Shown in pieces: positions 8,619-18,673 of a stretch of DNA of 43,750 nucleotides. Source of the stretch: Thermomicrobiales bacterium. GTDB lineage: Bacteria; Chloroflexota; Chloroflexia; Thermomicrobiales; CFX8. Location of the stretch: positions 1 through 43,750 of the forward strand of contig JAMLIA010000022.1 of assembly GCA_023954495.1 (NCBI GenBank). The letters run 5' to 3'. The first letter of the stretch is position 1. The number at the start of each line of letters is the position of its first letter. The translations under genes and the position numbers were made by a program. Below the pieces are notes generated by a model. That model made no database searches, was not told where the DNA came from, and was given only the letters and a program-made list of their open reading frames with translations.

Positions 8619-10046
8619 GTGAGTCAGAACGACATCTGCTTTTCGACGGCGGTTGATCTCGCTCGTCGGATTCGGGAGCGCGAGCTATCCGCAGTCGAAG
8701 TGATGCAGGCGCATCTGGCGCAGATCGAGCGGGTGAACCCGAAGGTCAACGCGATTGTCACGTTGATCGACGGCGAGGAAGCGCTCGCCAAGGCGCGTGA
8801 CGCGGATCAGCAACTTGCCTCGGGTGCTGAAGTTGGACCGCTGCATGGGCTTCCTGTCGCGCACAAGGATCTGGAGGAGACCGCTGGGATTCGCACGACC
8901 TTCGGGTCGCCGATCTTCCGCGACAACGTGCCGACGCACGATACGCTGCTCATTCAGCGCATCAAGCAAGCAGGCGCGTTGACGATCGGGAAGACGAACG
9001 TTCCCGAATTTGGCGCTGGCTCGCACTCGTTCAACCCGGTGTTTGGCGCGACGCTGAATCCGTACGACACGACGAAGACATGCGGCGGGTCGAGCGGCGG
9101 CGCAGGTGCAGCGCTCGCCTGCGGGATGATCCCGATTGCAGACGGCAGCGACATGGGCGGATCGCTGCGTAACCCCGGCAATTTCAACAATGTCGTCGGA
9201 TTCCGTGGCTCGCCTGGCCGGGTGCCGGTTGTGCCCTCGATGAGCGCCTGGTCGAATCTAGGCGTCAAGGGGCCGATGGCGCGGACGGTTGACGATGTCG
9301 CGCTGTTCCTCAGCACGATTGCCGGGCCAGATCCGCGATCGCCGATCTCGATTGATACACCGGGCAGCACCTTCGCGCAGGCACTGGATCGTGACTTCAA
9401 GGGCGTACGCATTGGCTGGTCGCCCGACCTTGGCGGCCTGCCGCTCGACCCGCGTGTGCGCGAAGTCGTCGCCGGAGGCCGCAGTGTGTTTGGCGATATC
9501 GGCTGCGAGATCGATGACGCCAGCCCGGATTTCAGCGGAGCGAACGAAGCGTTCCAGACGTTACGGGCACTGAGCTTCGCGATGTCGCACGCCGAAAAGC
9601 TAAAGAACCATCGCGACATGGTCAAGGACACGGTCATCTGGAATACCGAGAAGGGCCTCGCGCTGACGCCGGACGAGATCAACCGCGCCGAAGTGCTGCG
9701 ATCGCAACTCTACGCGCGTATACAGGAGTACCTGGAGACGCACGAGTTTCTGGTTTGCGTTGTCAATCAGGTGCCGCCGTTCGATGTCGGAACTGAGTAT
9801 CCGACGGTGATCGACGGAGTCGAAATGGAGACGTACATCGACTGGATGAAGTCGGCGTACTACATTACGCTCACCGGGCTACCGGCGATCTCGGTTCCGT
9901 GCGGCTTCACCAGCGACGGCCTGCCTGTTGGCATCCAGATCGTCGGGCGCTGGCACGACGATTTTGGCGTGCTGCAGCTGGCCCGCGCGTTTGAGCAGGC
10001 CACTGAAGTCTGGAAGCGTCGACCGCCGGTCGTGACCGCGAGCTAA
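8619..10046 (+). CDS. Amidase (amidase-signature family)
   Basis: Ser-cisSer-Lys amide hydrolase of about 475 residues. The catalytic Lys lies in PVAHKDLEE. The glycine/serine-rich signature runs TCGGSSGGAGAALACG followed by DMGGSLRNPG, which holds the nucleophile Ser and the cis-Ser. Length is normal for the family (450-500). GTG 8619 is chosen because GGGAGG ends eight bases before it. The stop overlaps the stop of the convergent iron-sulfur protein gene by four bases. It is not next to gatC or gatB, so a role in Glu-tRNA transamidation is unlikely; a catabolic or detoxifying amidase is more likely. Confidence 0.9.
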   Translation: MSQNDICFSTAVDLARRIRERELSAVEVMQAHLAQIERVNPKVNAIVTLIDGEEALAKARDADQQLASGAEVGPLHGLPVAHKDLEETAGIRTTFGSPIFRDNVPTHDTLLIQRIKQAGALTIGKTNVPEFGAGSHSFNPVFGATLNPYDTTKTCGGSSGGAGAALACGMIPIADGSDMGGSLRNPGNFNNVVGFRGSPGRVPVVPSMSAWSNLGVKGPMARTVDDVALFLSTIAGPDPRSPISIDTPGSTFAQALDRDFKGVRIGWSPDLGGLPLDPRVREVVAGGRSVFGDIGCEIDDASPDFSGANEAFQTLRALSFAMSHAEKLKNHRDMVKDTVIWNTEKGLALTPDEINRAEVLRSQLYARIQEYLETHEFLVCVVNQVPPFDVGTEYPTVIDGVEMETYIDWMKSAYYITLTGLPAISVPCGFTSDGLPVGIQIVGRWHDDFGVLQLARAFEQATEVWKRRPPVVTAS

Positions 10047-12247
10047 AGACGCTCGGCAAGCAGCTCGATCACATGCAATACCCGGATGGGCTGGTCACGA
10101 CTGGCCAGCCCGCCCTGTATCTGCATGAGGCATCCCGGATTGTCGGAGACAACAACCTGCGCGCCGGTAGCAGTGATGTTGTTGATCTTCTTGGCCAGGA
10201 TCGCGCTGGACACATTCGGATAGTCCATCGAGAATGAGCCGCCGAATCCGCAGCAGACGCTCGAATCCTCCATCTCGCGCAGCTCCAGGCCCAGCACATC
10301 AGTCATCAGTCGGCGCGCCCCGTCGCCCAGACCAAGTGCGTTATGCGACTGGCAAGCGTCGTGGTAGGTGACGGTCGGAGCGTCAGGATTCGGCGGGAAG
10401 TCACTGCTGGCGATCTGCGCATGCTCATCAATAAATGTCGTGACATCGATAAGGCGTGCGGCCTGTTTCGCGGCACGCTCGCGCCACTCGGTGTCGTGCC
10501 GGAAGAGGTGCTGATAGTCCTGTAGCATCGCCCCGAGGCAACTTGTACTGTTGGTCACGATCCAGTCTGCCTTGGTCGATTCAAGCATGCGGATGGTCTG
10601 CTCGGCCATCTCGCGCCCATGCACGCGGTCACCGGAATTCAGCGCCACGAGGCCACAGCAATGCTGATCGGGTGGGAACGTGACGGTGCAACCTGCCGCC
10701 CGCAGCACACGCACCATCGCTTCGGCCATACCCGGCGTGATCCGGTCAGTCATGCAGCCGGGGAAGATGGCAACTGTCGCGCCCTTTACCTGACTACTGG
10801 GCAGCTCTCGGACCGGCTGGTTCATCACCGCATTGAAGCGCTTGCGAAACGGTTTGGTCGTCGGTGCAAGCAGCGAACGTCCGTCAGTCAGCACCGGTTG
10901 GAGCGGGATGTGCTTAACGACCCCGTTGCGATTACTCACCAGCGACGCCGCACGTGATGCCAGTCCTGCCCAGCGCTCGCCACTTGCTGGGTCGGTCCAG
11001 CGCGAAATCGCGAAGTTCTTGAGCGTCGGTTGCCCGAACGCTTCAGTCGCGCGCTCACGCACGTCCAAAATCAGACGCGGGATTGGAATCTCCGCCGGGC
11101 ACACCATCTCGCAGGCATTGCAGGATGCGCACAGACTCTGCGGGCCGGCGGCGTTCTCCAGTCCGTGGTGCATGGCTGTCATGATGAGGCCGATTGGGCC
11201 CGTGTAGATGTGCCCGAAGACGTGTCCGCCGACGATCTGATATGGCGGGCAGACGTTCGAGCATGCCCCGCAGCGAATGCAGTGCAACGCCTCGTGAAGA
11301 TCTTCGTCCTCACGCGCGGCCCATCGTCCATTGTCGAGCAAGATGATGTGCTGTTCTTTCGGCCCATGAACGCCTGTTGTCAACGTCAGCTCGATGTCGG
11401 CGCTACGGCTCGGGCCGGTCATGAACGAGACGTAGCTTGTGATCTTCTGACCGGTGCCGGAGCGCGGCAGAACCTGCAGGATCGCCGTTGCATCCTCCAT
11501 TGAGGGCACGATCTTCTCAATGCCGAGCACGGCAATGTGAACGGGCGGCAGCGTGGTCACGAGGCGGCCGTTGCCCTCATTCGTGACGATGACAAGCGTG
11601 CCGCTATCGGCGATGGCGATGTTTGCGCCGGAGATACCAACGTCCGCATCAATGAACGCCTGGCGCAAACGCTCTCGCGCAACGGCAACGAGTGTCGCCG
11701 GATCAGGCGGCAGATCCTGACCGGTCTCCTTCGAGAACAGCTCGGCTACCTGCTCGCGGGTCTTATGAACGGCTGGGGCGATCAAGTGCGAGGGGTGCTC
11801 GCCGGCAAGCTGCATGATCCATTCGCCGAGATCCGTCTCAACGACGTTGACGCCGAGCGCTTCGATCGACGGATTGAGCTGGATCTCTTCAGTCACCATC
11901 GACTTGCTCTTGACCACCAGCTTTGCATTCTGCTGCGTGATGATCTCGCCGATGATGCGGCGCGCGTCGGCATCGGTGGCGGCTGTATGGACGATTGCGC
12001 CGACGGCTTCTGCCTCTTGCGTGAAGCGCTCGACCAGCTCCGGCAGACGGGCGATGGCGTCGGCCTTGAGGTCGCGAACGCGACGGCGTCGGGCGGCAAA
12101 GTCCTGATCCTCGAACGCGCGCACGCGTCGGCGACCGAACTCCGGCAGCGCACGCTGGAGGGCAGTCCGGAGCTGCGGATCTGCGACGGCGCGATCGACT
12201 CGGCGCTTGAACTCTCGTTTATTTGGCTTCGCTGGTGCGGTACTCAC
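10043..12247 (-). CDS. LutB-LutA-type fusion: LUD domain, two 4Fe-4S clusters and two CCG domains
   Basis: Cytosolic electron-transfer protein of 734 residues related to the lactate-utilisation complex LutABC. Residues about 60-300 form the LUD (LutB/C-like) domain. Two ferredoxin motifs follow: Cys 323/326/329/333 and Cys 373/376/379/383. The C-terminal 240 residues hold two cysteine-rich CCG modules (HCCGL and CCGFGGSFS), as in LutA and GlpC/GlcF. Normally LutA and LutB are separate proteins; here they are joined in the order B-A. No LutC, lactate permease or FAD oxidase gene is adjacent. The GTG start has GAGGA six bases upstream. The exact substrate (L-lactate, glycolate or other) is inferred. 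Confidence 0.88.
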   Translation of the reverse strand: MSTAPAKPNKREFKRRVDRAVADPQLRTALQRALPEFGRRRVRAFEDQDFAARRRRVRDLKADAIARLPELVERFTQEAEAVGAIVHTAATDADARRIIGEIITQQNAKLVVKSKSMVTEEIQLNPSIEALGVNVVETDLGEWIMQLAGEHPSHLIAPAVHKTREQVAELFSKETGQDLPPDPATLVAVARERLRQAFIDADVGISGANIAIADSGTLVIVTNEGNGRLVTTLPPVHIAVLGIEKIVPSMEDATAILQVLPRSGTGQKITSYVSFMTGPSRSADIELTLTTGVHGPKEQHIILLDNGRWAAREDEDLHEALHCIRCGACSNVCPPYQIVGGHVFGHIYTGPIGLIMTAMHHGLENAAGPQSLCASCNACEMVCPAEIPIPRLILDVRERATEAFGQPTLKNFAISRWTDPASGERWAGLASRAASLVSNRNGVVKHIPLQPVLTDGRSLLAPTTKPFRKRFNAVMNQPVRELPSSQVKGATVAIFPGCMTDRITPGMAEAMVRVLRAAGCTVTFPPDQHCCGLVALNSGDRVHGREMAEQTIRMLESTKADWIVTNSTSCLGAMLQDYQHLFRHDTEWRERAAKQAARLIDVTTFIDEHAQIASSDFPPNPDAPTVTYHDACQSHNALGLGDGARRLMTDVLGLELREMEDSSVCCGFGGSFSMDYPNVSSAILAKKINNITATGAQVVVSDNPGCLMQIQGGLASRDQPIRVLHVIELLAERL

Positions 12248-12439
12248 TGTTGTTCCTCAAGTTGACCAATGACGGGATATCGACTGTTTTTGCGAGTATA
12301 GCCCTCGGTACAACGGTTGCCCGAATGCGATTCCCGCCCGCAATCGGGTAGAATGATCGTCCCCCACACGGGTGATTTGGGGTGCTATTCGAGCTGATTC
12401 GAGGCGTACCGATCTGGTCGCAGAAAGACGCTCTCCCTC

Positions 12440-14521
12440 GTGATGACTCCAGGACATGACTCGCAGGTACCCGCGAGTCATCCACTCGTACAATACCGCG
12501 AATCTGTGGCGACCGCCTGGCGCGATGTCGCACGCGAAGTAAGCCCCGCATACCGCCGCATGAGTCAGGCAATGCTGCGCGAGCGGATTGATGAAGCAAT
12601 CGACGCGCTCATCGAAGCAGCCGCCGGCATCGAATCAGCCGAGCAGCGTTTCCTCTCGAATCTCGATTGGGCCATCGACCAGCAGCGGATTGAGTTCGAC
12701 GACATTCTCGCTGGTCTTATCGGCGGCAGCGATGCGTTCGATCGCAGCCTCGCTCCGGACGTGCGCTACTCGCCGCAGATGATTGAGGCCGAGCGCACGC
12801 TGCGTGCACTCACCCGACGCTTCGCGGCGTCCGCAATCGACCTGATTACCGAGAAGCTTGAGGTAGAAGCTGCCGCTGAAGCGCGCAACAGAGCGCGGCT
12901 GCTGGCTCTGCAGCGCGTCGGTGCTGCCGTCACCAGCTCGCTGGATGTCGAATCGACGTTGCACACGATCGTTACCGAGGCGGCGTCACTGATGAACGGC
13001 GCGACGGCGCGCCTCCGACTCGCAGACGAGACCGGCGAGCACTTGCGGCTGATCGCGTCTTCGGGAGAGCTGGACAGCGAGGACTCCAACCCTGCTGTAC
13101 CGGTCGAAACGACGCTGGCTGGACTGAGCTACCGCAGCGGTCGCCCGGTGATTTCGAACGATGTGGCTGCCGATCCGCGCGGCGATCAGTACGCGCAATC
13201 ACGGCAACAGACACGATCGTTGCTCTCTGTTCCGCTCACCGTCCGAGGTACAGCAACCGGAGTACTCACGATTTCCAACATCTCCGACCGTGCGTTCGAG
13301 GAGTCAGACGCCGAGATCCTCGGCCTCTTCGCGGACCACGCTGCGATCGCCATCGAGAACGCGCGGCTGTTCGAGGAAGCTCAGGCGCAGATCACTGAGA
13401 TGGAGATCATCAACCGCGTCTCAGCAGTCGTTTCTTCGTCGCTGAATCTCAATCAGATTTATCGCTCGATTCACCACGAGATCGCACGAATCATGATCGC
13501 CGATGCGTTCCTGATCGTGATTCGCACGCCGGAAGGCCGCGACGATCTCGTGTACATCGTCGATCTGGGCCAAACGTTCTCGCCGCGTCACAACATCACG
13601 CTGCCGATCGAGTACCTGGAGTCGATGAGCGAGCGCAAGGCGAGAATTCTCGATGCGTCGCAGGTGATCGAGTACGACAAATGGGAGCGCTATGGTGACA
13701 TGTCCAAGCGCGTCCAGTCGATGCTGGTCGCCCCGCTGGTGCGTGGCAACGACGTCATCGGCTGCATCAGCGCACAGTCTTATGCGCCAAACAGCTACCG
13801 CCGCCGTGACACCGAGCTGTTGTGGACGGTTGCGAACGTCGCGGCTGTCGCAATCGAGAACGCGATGCTGTTCGAGCAGGCGTCGGATGTTGCCGTCGCT
13901 GAGGAGCGCAACCGCCTGGCGCGCGAGATCCACGACACGATTGCGCAGGGACTAGTTGGCATCATCCTCCAGCTTGAGGCCATCGGAGCGCAGGTGGAGT
14001 CGTCGCCACTTAGTACGCGGATCGATCGCGCGATTGCGCTGGCACGTGCCAACCTGGACGAGGCGCGGCGCTCAGTGCGCGATCTGCGTGCAGCGCCGCT
14101 GGAGCACTTGTCGCTCATTGAGGCGATTGAGCAACTTGCTGAGCAGCATATGGACGAAGTCGACACGCGCGTGATGATCGACTCGCCCGTGGGCTTGCCC
14201 CTGCTCGACGACAAGGTTGAGGCTGCGATCTACAGGTTTGTTCAGGAGTGCCTGACGAACTGCCGGAAGCACGCGCGCAATGCCGAAGTCAACATCTCTG
14301 TTTATATCGACGTTACCCTGAACATTGAGGTGCGCGACAACGGCCCCGGATTCGACCTGAAGACCCTCAAGCAGGACCGCACGGCCAACAGGTTTGGCGT
14401 GCTCGGCATGCGCGAACGAGCTGAGCGCCTGGGTGGGACGCTTGAGATTGACAGTGTGATCGGCTCTGGTACCCGCCTGGCGATGTCCTTCCCCTACGAT
14501 CGACAAACAGACCGCAACTAG
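12440..14521 (+). CDS. Sensor histidine kinase with two GAF domains (NarL-type kinase core)
   Basis: Cytosolic kinase of 693 residues without membrane segments. An N-terminal helical region (1-150) precedes GAF 1 (about 165-310) and GAF 2 (about 332-478). The HisKA_3 box follows, EERNRLAREIHDTIAQGL, with His498 as the phosphorylated residue. The HATPase domain (about 590-690) contains the N-box QECLTNCRKHA and the G-box DNGPGFD. This architecture belongs to kinases that pair with NarL/LuxR-type response regulators, but none is adjacent; it is an orphan here. Adjacent GTG and ATG codons at 12440-12445 are alternative starts and neither has a strong ribosome site. A lone TAGAAT at 12349-12354 might be a -10. 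Confidence 0.9.
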   Translation: MMTPGHDSQVPASHPLVQYRESVATAWRDVAREVSPAYRRMSQAMLRERIDEAIDALIEAAAGIESAEQRFLSNLDWAIDQQRIEFDDILAGLIGGSDAFDRSLAPDVRYSPQMIEAERTLRALTRRFAASAIDLITEKLEVEAAAEARNRARLLALQRVGAAVTSSLDVESTLHTIVTEAASLMNGATARLRLADETGEHLRLIASSGELDSEDSNPAVPVETTLAGLSYRSGRPVISNDVAADPRGDQYAQSRQQTRSLLSVPLTVRGTATGVLTISNISDRAFEESDAEILGLFADHAAIAIENARLFEEAQAQITEMEIINRVSAVVSSSLNLNQIYRSIHHEIARIMIADAFLIVIRTPEGRDDLVYIVDLGQTFSPRHNITLPIEYLESMSERKARILDASQVIEYDKWERYGDMSKRVQSMLVAPLVRGNDVIGCISAQSYAPNSYRRRDTELLWTVANVAAVAIENAMLFEQASDVAVAEERNRLAREIHDTIAQGLVGIILQLEAIGAQVESSPLSTRIDRAIALARANLDEARRSVRDLRAAPLEHLSLIEAIEQLAEQHMDEVDTRVMIDSPVGLPLLDDKVEAAIYRFVQECLTNCRKHARNAEVNISVYIDVTLNIEVRDNGPGFDLKTLKQDRTANRFGVLGMRERAERLGGTLEIDSVIGSGTRLAMSFPYDRQTDRN

Positions 14522-14630
14522 CGCCTGCCAGAATGGCGGAGTATCTCCCTGCTCGAATGGGGAGTTACCTTCTGCGACTCCAGAAAATACAATTGAGATA
14601 TCGAAACATTGATGATTGAAAGGAGCTGCC

Positions 14631-16568
14631 TTGAGAGATTTTGCGCACCTTGGTGCTACGCCTGGTGGTCGCCCCGGTGGAGGACGACGATCAGAGCAAG
14701 AAGAAAACACAACCCCGCGCACGCGGCAGAATGATTTGCAGATTCTGCGCCGTGTGATCGGGATATTCCGCCCGTATCGTGCTCAGGTCGGCGCGATCAT
14801 GCTGGCCATCCTCGTCTCGTCCGGTATCGGACTTGCGAACCCACTCCTCCTCCGACGCATCATCGACGACGCCATCCCAAACGGCGACATGAGCTTGCTG
14901 AACATTCTCGTCGCCTTGATGATTCTGGCCCCCATTCTCGGTGGCCTGGTTGGTGTCGGACAGTCGTATCTCAGCAATCGGGTCGGACAGAGCGTTATGC
15001 GCGATCTGCGAATGCGGTTGTACTCGCATCTGCAGGGCATGTCGCTGCGCTTCTTCACCGGAACGCGTACCGGCGAGATTCAGTCGCGTCTATCTAATGA
15101 CGTCGGCGGCGTGCAGGGTGTCCTCACCAACACTGCCGCGAGCATCGTGTCGAACATTGCGACCGTGCTTACGACCGTCGTGGCGATGTCGCTGATTTCC
15201 GGCAAGCTCACTCTCCTGTCGTTTGCGCTGTTGCCAATCGCGCTCTATCTGACACAGAAGGTCGGCCGCACTCGCCGCCGCCTGTCGACCCAGACGCAGC
15301 GGACGATGGCAGACATGAGCTCGATGGTTGAGGAGACGCTGTCGGTTAGCGGCGTATTGCTGACCAAGACGTTTGGCCGACAGACCTACGAAATCGATCG
15401 ATTTGGTGCCGAGAACGACTCACTGGCCAGCCTCCAACTGCACCAGCAGATGGTCGGTCGCTGGTATTTCATGATCATTGGTACGTTCTTCTCGATCGCA
15501 CCAGCCGTCGCCTACTGGCTCGCCGGGCGCGCGATCATTGGTTCGGGCAGTGCCGCTGTGCTGACGATCGGTGACCTGGTCGCGTTCACCACCTTGCAGG
15601 CACGCCTGTTCTTCCCACTCGGCGCGCTGCTGAACGTGCAGGTTGAGATTCAGGGAGCCCTGGCGCTCTTCGAACGAATCTTCGACTACCTTGACCGCAA
15701 GCAGGAGATCGTCGATGCCTCGCAGGCTATTGTGCTTGACCCTCACAAGGTTGAGGGTCGGGTCGTGTATGACGACGTGTTCTTCCGCTACGGGACTGGC
15801 GATGATGGGACGAGCGTCCCCAAGAACGCTGAACGCGATTGGACGCTTCAGGGCGTGAGCTTTGAAGGGCGACCCGGTCAGCTGATCGCACTCGTTGGTC
15901 CATCTGGCGCTGGCAAGACGACACTCACCTACTTGCTCCCGCGTCTCTACGATGTTGCTTCCGGGTCGGTGTCGATTGATGGCCACGACGTGCGAGACAT
16001 TTCACTCGCGTCGCTCGGTGAGATCATCGGCGCTGTCACGCAGGAAACGCATCTGTCGCACACAAGCATCCGCGAGAACCTGCGCTATGGTCGACCGGAC
16101 GCGACCGACGACGAACTGATCGCCGCAGCACGCGCTGCCGCGATTCATGATCGCATCATGGAGCTCGAAGACGGCTACGACACGGTCGTCGGCGAGCGCG
16201 GTTACCGACTCTCCGGCGGCGAGAAGCAGCGCCTGGCAATCGCGCGGGTGATCCTCAAGGATCCGCGCATCCTCATCCTCGATGAGGCAACGTCAGCGCT
16301 GGATACCCGCTCTGAACGACTGATTCAGTCGGCGCTTGAGCCGTTGATGCAGAGCAGAACGACGATTGCCATCGCGCACCGCCTGTCAACGATCCTGGCA
16401 GCCGATCTGATCCTGGTGATCGACGGAGGACAGGTTGTCGAGCGCGGCACGCATGACGAGCTGCTGGTGCGGGGTGGCCTGTACAGTCGGCTCTATCACG
16501 AGCAGTTCGCTGCGCGCCCGGAACTGTCACCGACGGTCCTGGATTTCGTCCCGGCCGCCGATGACTAA
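14631..16568 (+). CDS. ABC exporter, fused permease and ATPase (MsbA/MdlB-like)
   Basis: Half-transporter of about 645 residues that should work as a dimer, exporting a lipid, drug or peptide. The six-helix membrane domain spans about 35-330. The ATPase has Walker A GPSGAGKTT (near 423), the Q-loop, the signature LSGGEKQ (near 527), Walker B ILILDEATSALD (near 547) and the switch His in AIAHRLSTI. The TTG at 14631 is chosen because AAAGGAG lies five bases before it. The N-terminus up to residue 25 is Gly/Arg-rich and polar. It follows the kinase gene by 110 bases. Substrate cannot be predicted. Confidence 0.92.
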   Translation: MRDFAHLGATPGGRPGGGRRSEQEENTTPRTRQNDLQILRRVIGIFRPYRAQVGAIMLAILVSSGIGLANPLLLRRIIDDAIPNGDMSLLNILVALMILAPILGGLVGVGQSYLSNRVGQSVMRDLRMRLYSHLQGMSLRFFTGTRTGEIQSRLSNDVGGVQGVLTNTAASIVSNIATVLTTVVAMSLISGKLTLLSFALLPIALYLTQKVGRTRRRLSTQTQRTMADMSSMVEETLSVSGVLLTKTFGRQTYEIDRFGAENDSLASLQLHQQMVGRWYFMIIGTFFSIAPAVAYWLAGRAIIGSGSAAVLTIGDLVAFTTLQARLFFPLGALLNVQVEIQGALALFERIFDYLDRKQEIVDASQAIVLDPHKVEGRVVYDDVFFRYGTGDDGTSVPKNAERDWTLQGVSFEGRPGQLIALVGPSGAGKTTLTYLLPRLYDVASGSVSIDGHDVRDISLASLGEIIGAVTQETHLSHTSIRENLRYGRPDATDDELIAAARAAAIHDRIMELEDGYDTVVGERGYRLSGGEKQRLAIARVILKDPRILILDEATSALDTRSERLIQSALEPLMQSRTTIAIAHRLSTILAADLILVIDGGQVVERGTHDELLVRGGLYSRLYHEQFAARPELSPTVLDFVPAADD

Positions 16569-16599
16569 GCTCCCGAGAGCAGATTGCTCGCCTCGCTGG

Positions 16600-17682
16600 C
16601 TACTTCTTGGCGGTCCAGCGTGGCGGCAACGGCTCCCGCTCCAGGTAGGCGAGAATCAGATCAACGCATTGAACCAGCTCCGGCTCGGTCACCATCTCGT
16701 TCGGAGAATGGGTGTACCGGGTCGGCATCGTTAGCAGAACCGTCTCAATTCCCCGGCGGGTGAGCTCCGCGCCATCACTCCCATAGTTCTGGAAGACAGC
16801 ATGCTGCACGGGAATCCCGGCAACTTCGGCTGTTTCAGCCATCGCCATGGTCATGCGATGCGAGTAGTGACCCGATGAATCCTGATGGACGATGATCGGA
16901 CCACCGCCAAGCTTTGCCGGATGCGTCTCCGGGCGCGTCCCCGGAACGTCGCCACACAGGCCCACGTCCAGGTTGATGGCATAGGAGAAGTCGGCGATTT
17001 CCGGAATGCTCGACGCTCCCAGCAGTCCGTTCTCTTCCTGAATCGTCGAACCAACCCAGAGGGTGTGCTTCAACTTGCTGATGTCGGCACGCTCAGCCAC
17101 CGATGTTGCGATCGAGAGCGCGGCGCGATTGTCCATCGCCTTGCCCATGATCGCATCGCCCAGGCGTCGCGTTTTTGAGTTCACGACGATGCGGCTACCG
17201 GGCCGGATGCCGAGTCCCTCAACGCGCTCGCGCGTCATCAGGCCGAGATCAACAAACCAGTCGGCCCATTCAAAATGATCTTTCTGGTCAGCGGCACTGA
17301 TGACGTGGCCGCTCGCATAGACCAGCTGGCCGTCGATCGGACCCTCGTCCGACATAACCAGAACCGGCTGGTTGATTGGGACATAGCGCAGGGCAGGACG
17401 TCCGCGCGTATCCCTGCCGGCCGGCCAGACGCGGAGCAGCCCGTTGGCGGTGATCGATGTCACCATCAAGGTCAGTTCATCGCCGTGGGCCAGGATGATG
17501 ATGTTTGGTCCCTGACCGCCCACCCGCGCGATGACGTTGCCCACTCCGGTAATCTGAACATCGTCGGTGATCGTCGACCAGTGATCGGCGCACCATTCAT
17601 GGACGAGGTCTTCCTGCCCGGTTGGTCCCGGAATTTCCGTCAATGTCTTGACGAGGTCGTACATCGCCGTTGGCTTACCCAC
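16600..17682 (-). CDS. M42-family metallo-aminopeptidase
   Basis: Co-catalytic dinuclear metal aminopeptidase of 360 residues of the FrvX/TET aminopeptidase type. Visible metal-site motifs are ILAHGDE (the His and Asp of the usual HMDE, with Gly for Met), AMDNRAA, IQEENG (catalytic Glu pair) and NLDVG. A C-terminal RYTHSPNEM holds the last His. The GTG at 17682 has GAGGGG eight bases upstream. It is one of two M42 genes in this window; the other at 36793 has the classical HMDE. It converges with the ABC exporter gene. Confidence 0.88.
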   Translation of the reverse strand: MGKPTAMYDLVKTLTEIPGPTGQEDLVHEWCADHWSTITDDVQITGVGNVIARVGGQGPNIIILAHGDELTLMVTSITANGLLRVWPAGRDTRGRPALRYVPINQPVLVMSDEGPIDGQLVYASGHVISAADQKDHFEWADWFVDLGLMTRERVEGLGIRPGSRIVVNSKTRRLGDAIMGKAMDNRAALSIATSVAERADISKLKHTLWVGSTIQEENGLLGASSIPEIADFSYAINLDVGLCGDVPGTRPETHPAKLGGGPIIVHQDSSGHYSHRMTMAMAETAEVAGIPVQHAVFQNYGSDGAELTRRGIETVLLTMPTRYTHSPNEMVTEPELVQCVDLILAYLEREPLPPRWTAKK

Positions 17683-17847
17683 TCCAGATACCCCTCTCAG
17701 TATTCTGCGGCCTGTGAGCCGCCGGAGAATAGGCGCGAATGGAGTAGCTTGTCAACGCGATGCTTGACGGGTCGTCAGCCGACTCCTAGTCTTCTGGCGT
17801 CTGGATGCAACATATCCCAGCTACAAGAGAACGGACGGGTGGAACTC

Positions 17848-18654
17848 ATGAGCGACCTGATGCAGGGGTGGTTCGACGTACGGCGGTTTGATAGCGGAGT
17901 GACGATGATCGGCGAGCCGCTGCACTACGAGGACGTGAAGTCGTACCTGATCGAGGGTGATACCGACGTCGCTATCATAGACACCGGCATGGGAGTTGGA
18001 GACTTCGCAGCGGTTGTTTCCAGCCTGACGGATCGCGCGCCGATCGTCCTGCAATCCCACGCGCACTTCGATCACATCGGGGCCAGCAGTGCGTACCAGC
18101 GTGTCATGGTCCATCCATCCGAGGCCGAAGACCTGGCGCTTGGCTATCCCAACGAGAAGCTCCGCAAGTGGTGCGAACCGGAATACATGCGCGGCGCGCT
18201 CCCCGAAGGCTTCGATGCTACGACGGCCAGCATCGACGGCGTTGATTGGGCGATGCCGCTGGTTGCCGGTGACGAAATCGACCTCGGTGGTCGCGTGATC
18301 GAGGTGTTCCACACGCCGGGGCACTCATCGGGTGGACTCACGTTTCTTGATCGCGCAGCCAGGGTGCTGTTTCCCGGCGACGCAGTCTACGCCGGACCGA
18401 TGTTCGCCTATCGTGAGGGTAGCGATCCGTCGCAGTATCGCGATTCACTGCAGTTGCTCGCTGAATTGGCCGCAATCGTCGACCACGTCTATCCGTCTCA
18501 CAACCGTGTGCCGCTCAGACCGGACGAAGTGGTGGGGATGCACGAGGCGTATGAGCAGGTCTGGGCCGGGCGTGCGCCGGACAGCCGCCACCCGGATCAC
18601 GATGTCTTCGACTTCGGGGATTTCTCATTTTGGCTGGTGCCGCGCGAGGATTGA
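17848..18654 (+). CDS. Metallo-beta-lactamase-fold hydrolase
   Basis: MBL-fold protein of 268 residues. The metal motif HAHFDH is at residues 71-76, followed by TPGHSSGG, FPGDAVY and a final SHN that supplies the last His. This is the glyoxalase II-like pattern, but no substrate can be assigned. The ATG at 17848 with GGGTGGA just upstream is preferred; the frame is open 573 bases further left, but that part runs antisense to the M42 gene and does not look like protein. It converges with the ABC permease-prenyltransferase gene, with only 19 bases between stops. Confidence 0.85.
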   Translation: MSDLMQGWFDVRRFDSGVTMIGEPLHYEDVKSYLIEGDTDVAIIDTGMGVGDFAAVVSSLTDRAPIVLQSHAHFDHIGASSAYQRVMVHPSEAEDLALGYPNEKLRKWCEPEYMRGALPEGFDATTASIDGVDWAMPLVAGDEIDLGGRVIEVFHTPGHSSGGLTFLDRAARVLFPGDAVYAGPMFAYREGSDPSQYRDSLQLLAELAAIVDHVYPSHNRVPLRPDEVVGMHEAYEQVWAGRAPDSRHPDHDVFDFGDFSFWLVPRED

Positions 18655-18673
18655 GCGCAGCGCGTGGCAGCGG

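Noticed and set aside
17664-17682. ATG 17664 as the M42 start
   Set aside because: The spacing to any ribosome site is too long; GTG 17682 has GAGGGG at a proper distance.
17275-17847. N-terminal extension of the MBL hydrolase at 17848
   Set aside because: The open frame lies antisense to the M42 gene, is rich in Arg/Asp without protein-like order, and a good ribosome site sits just before ATG 17848.
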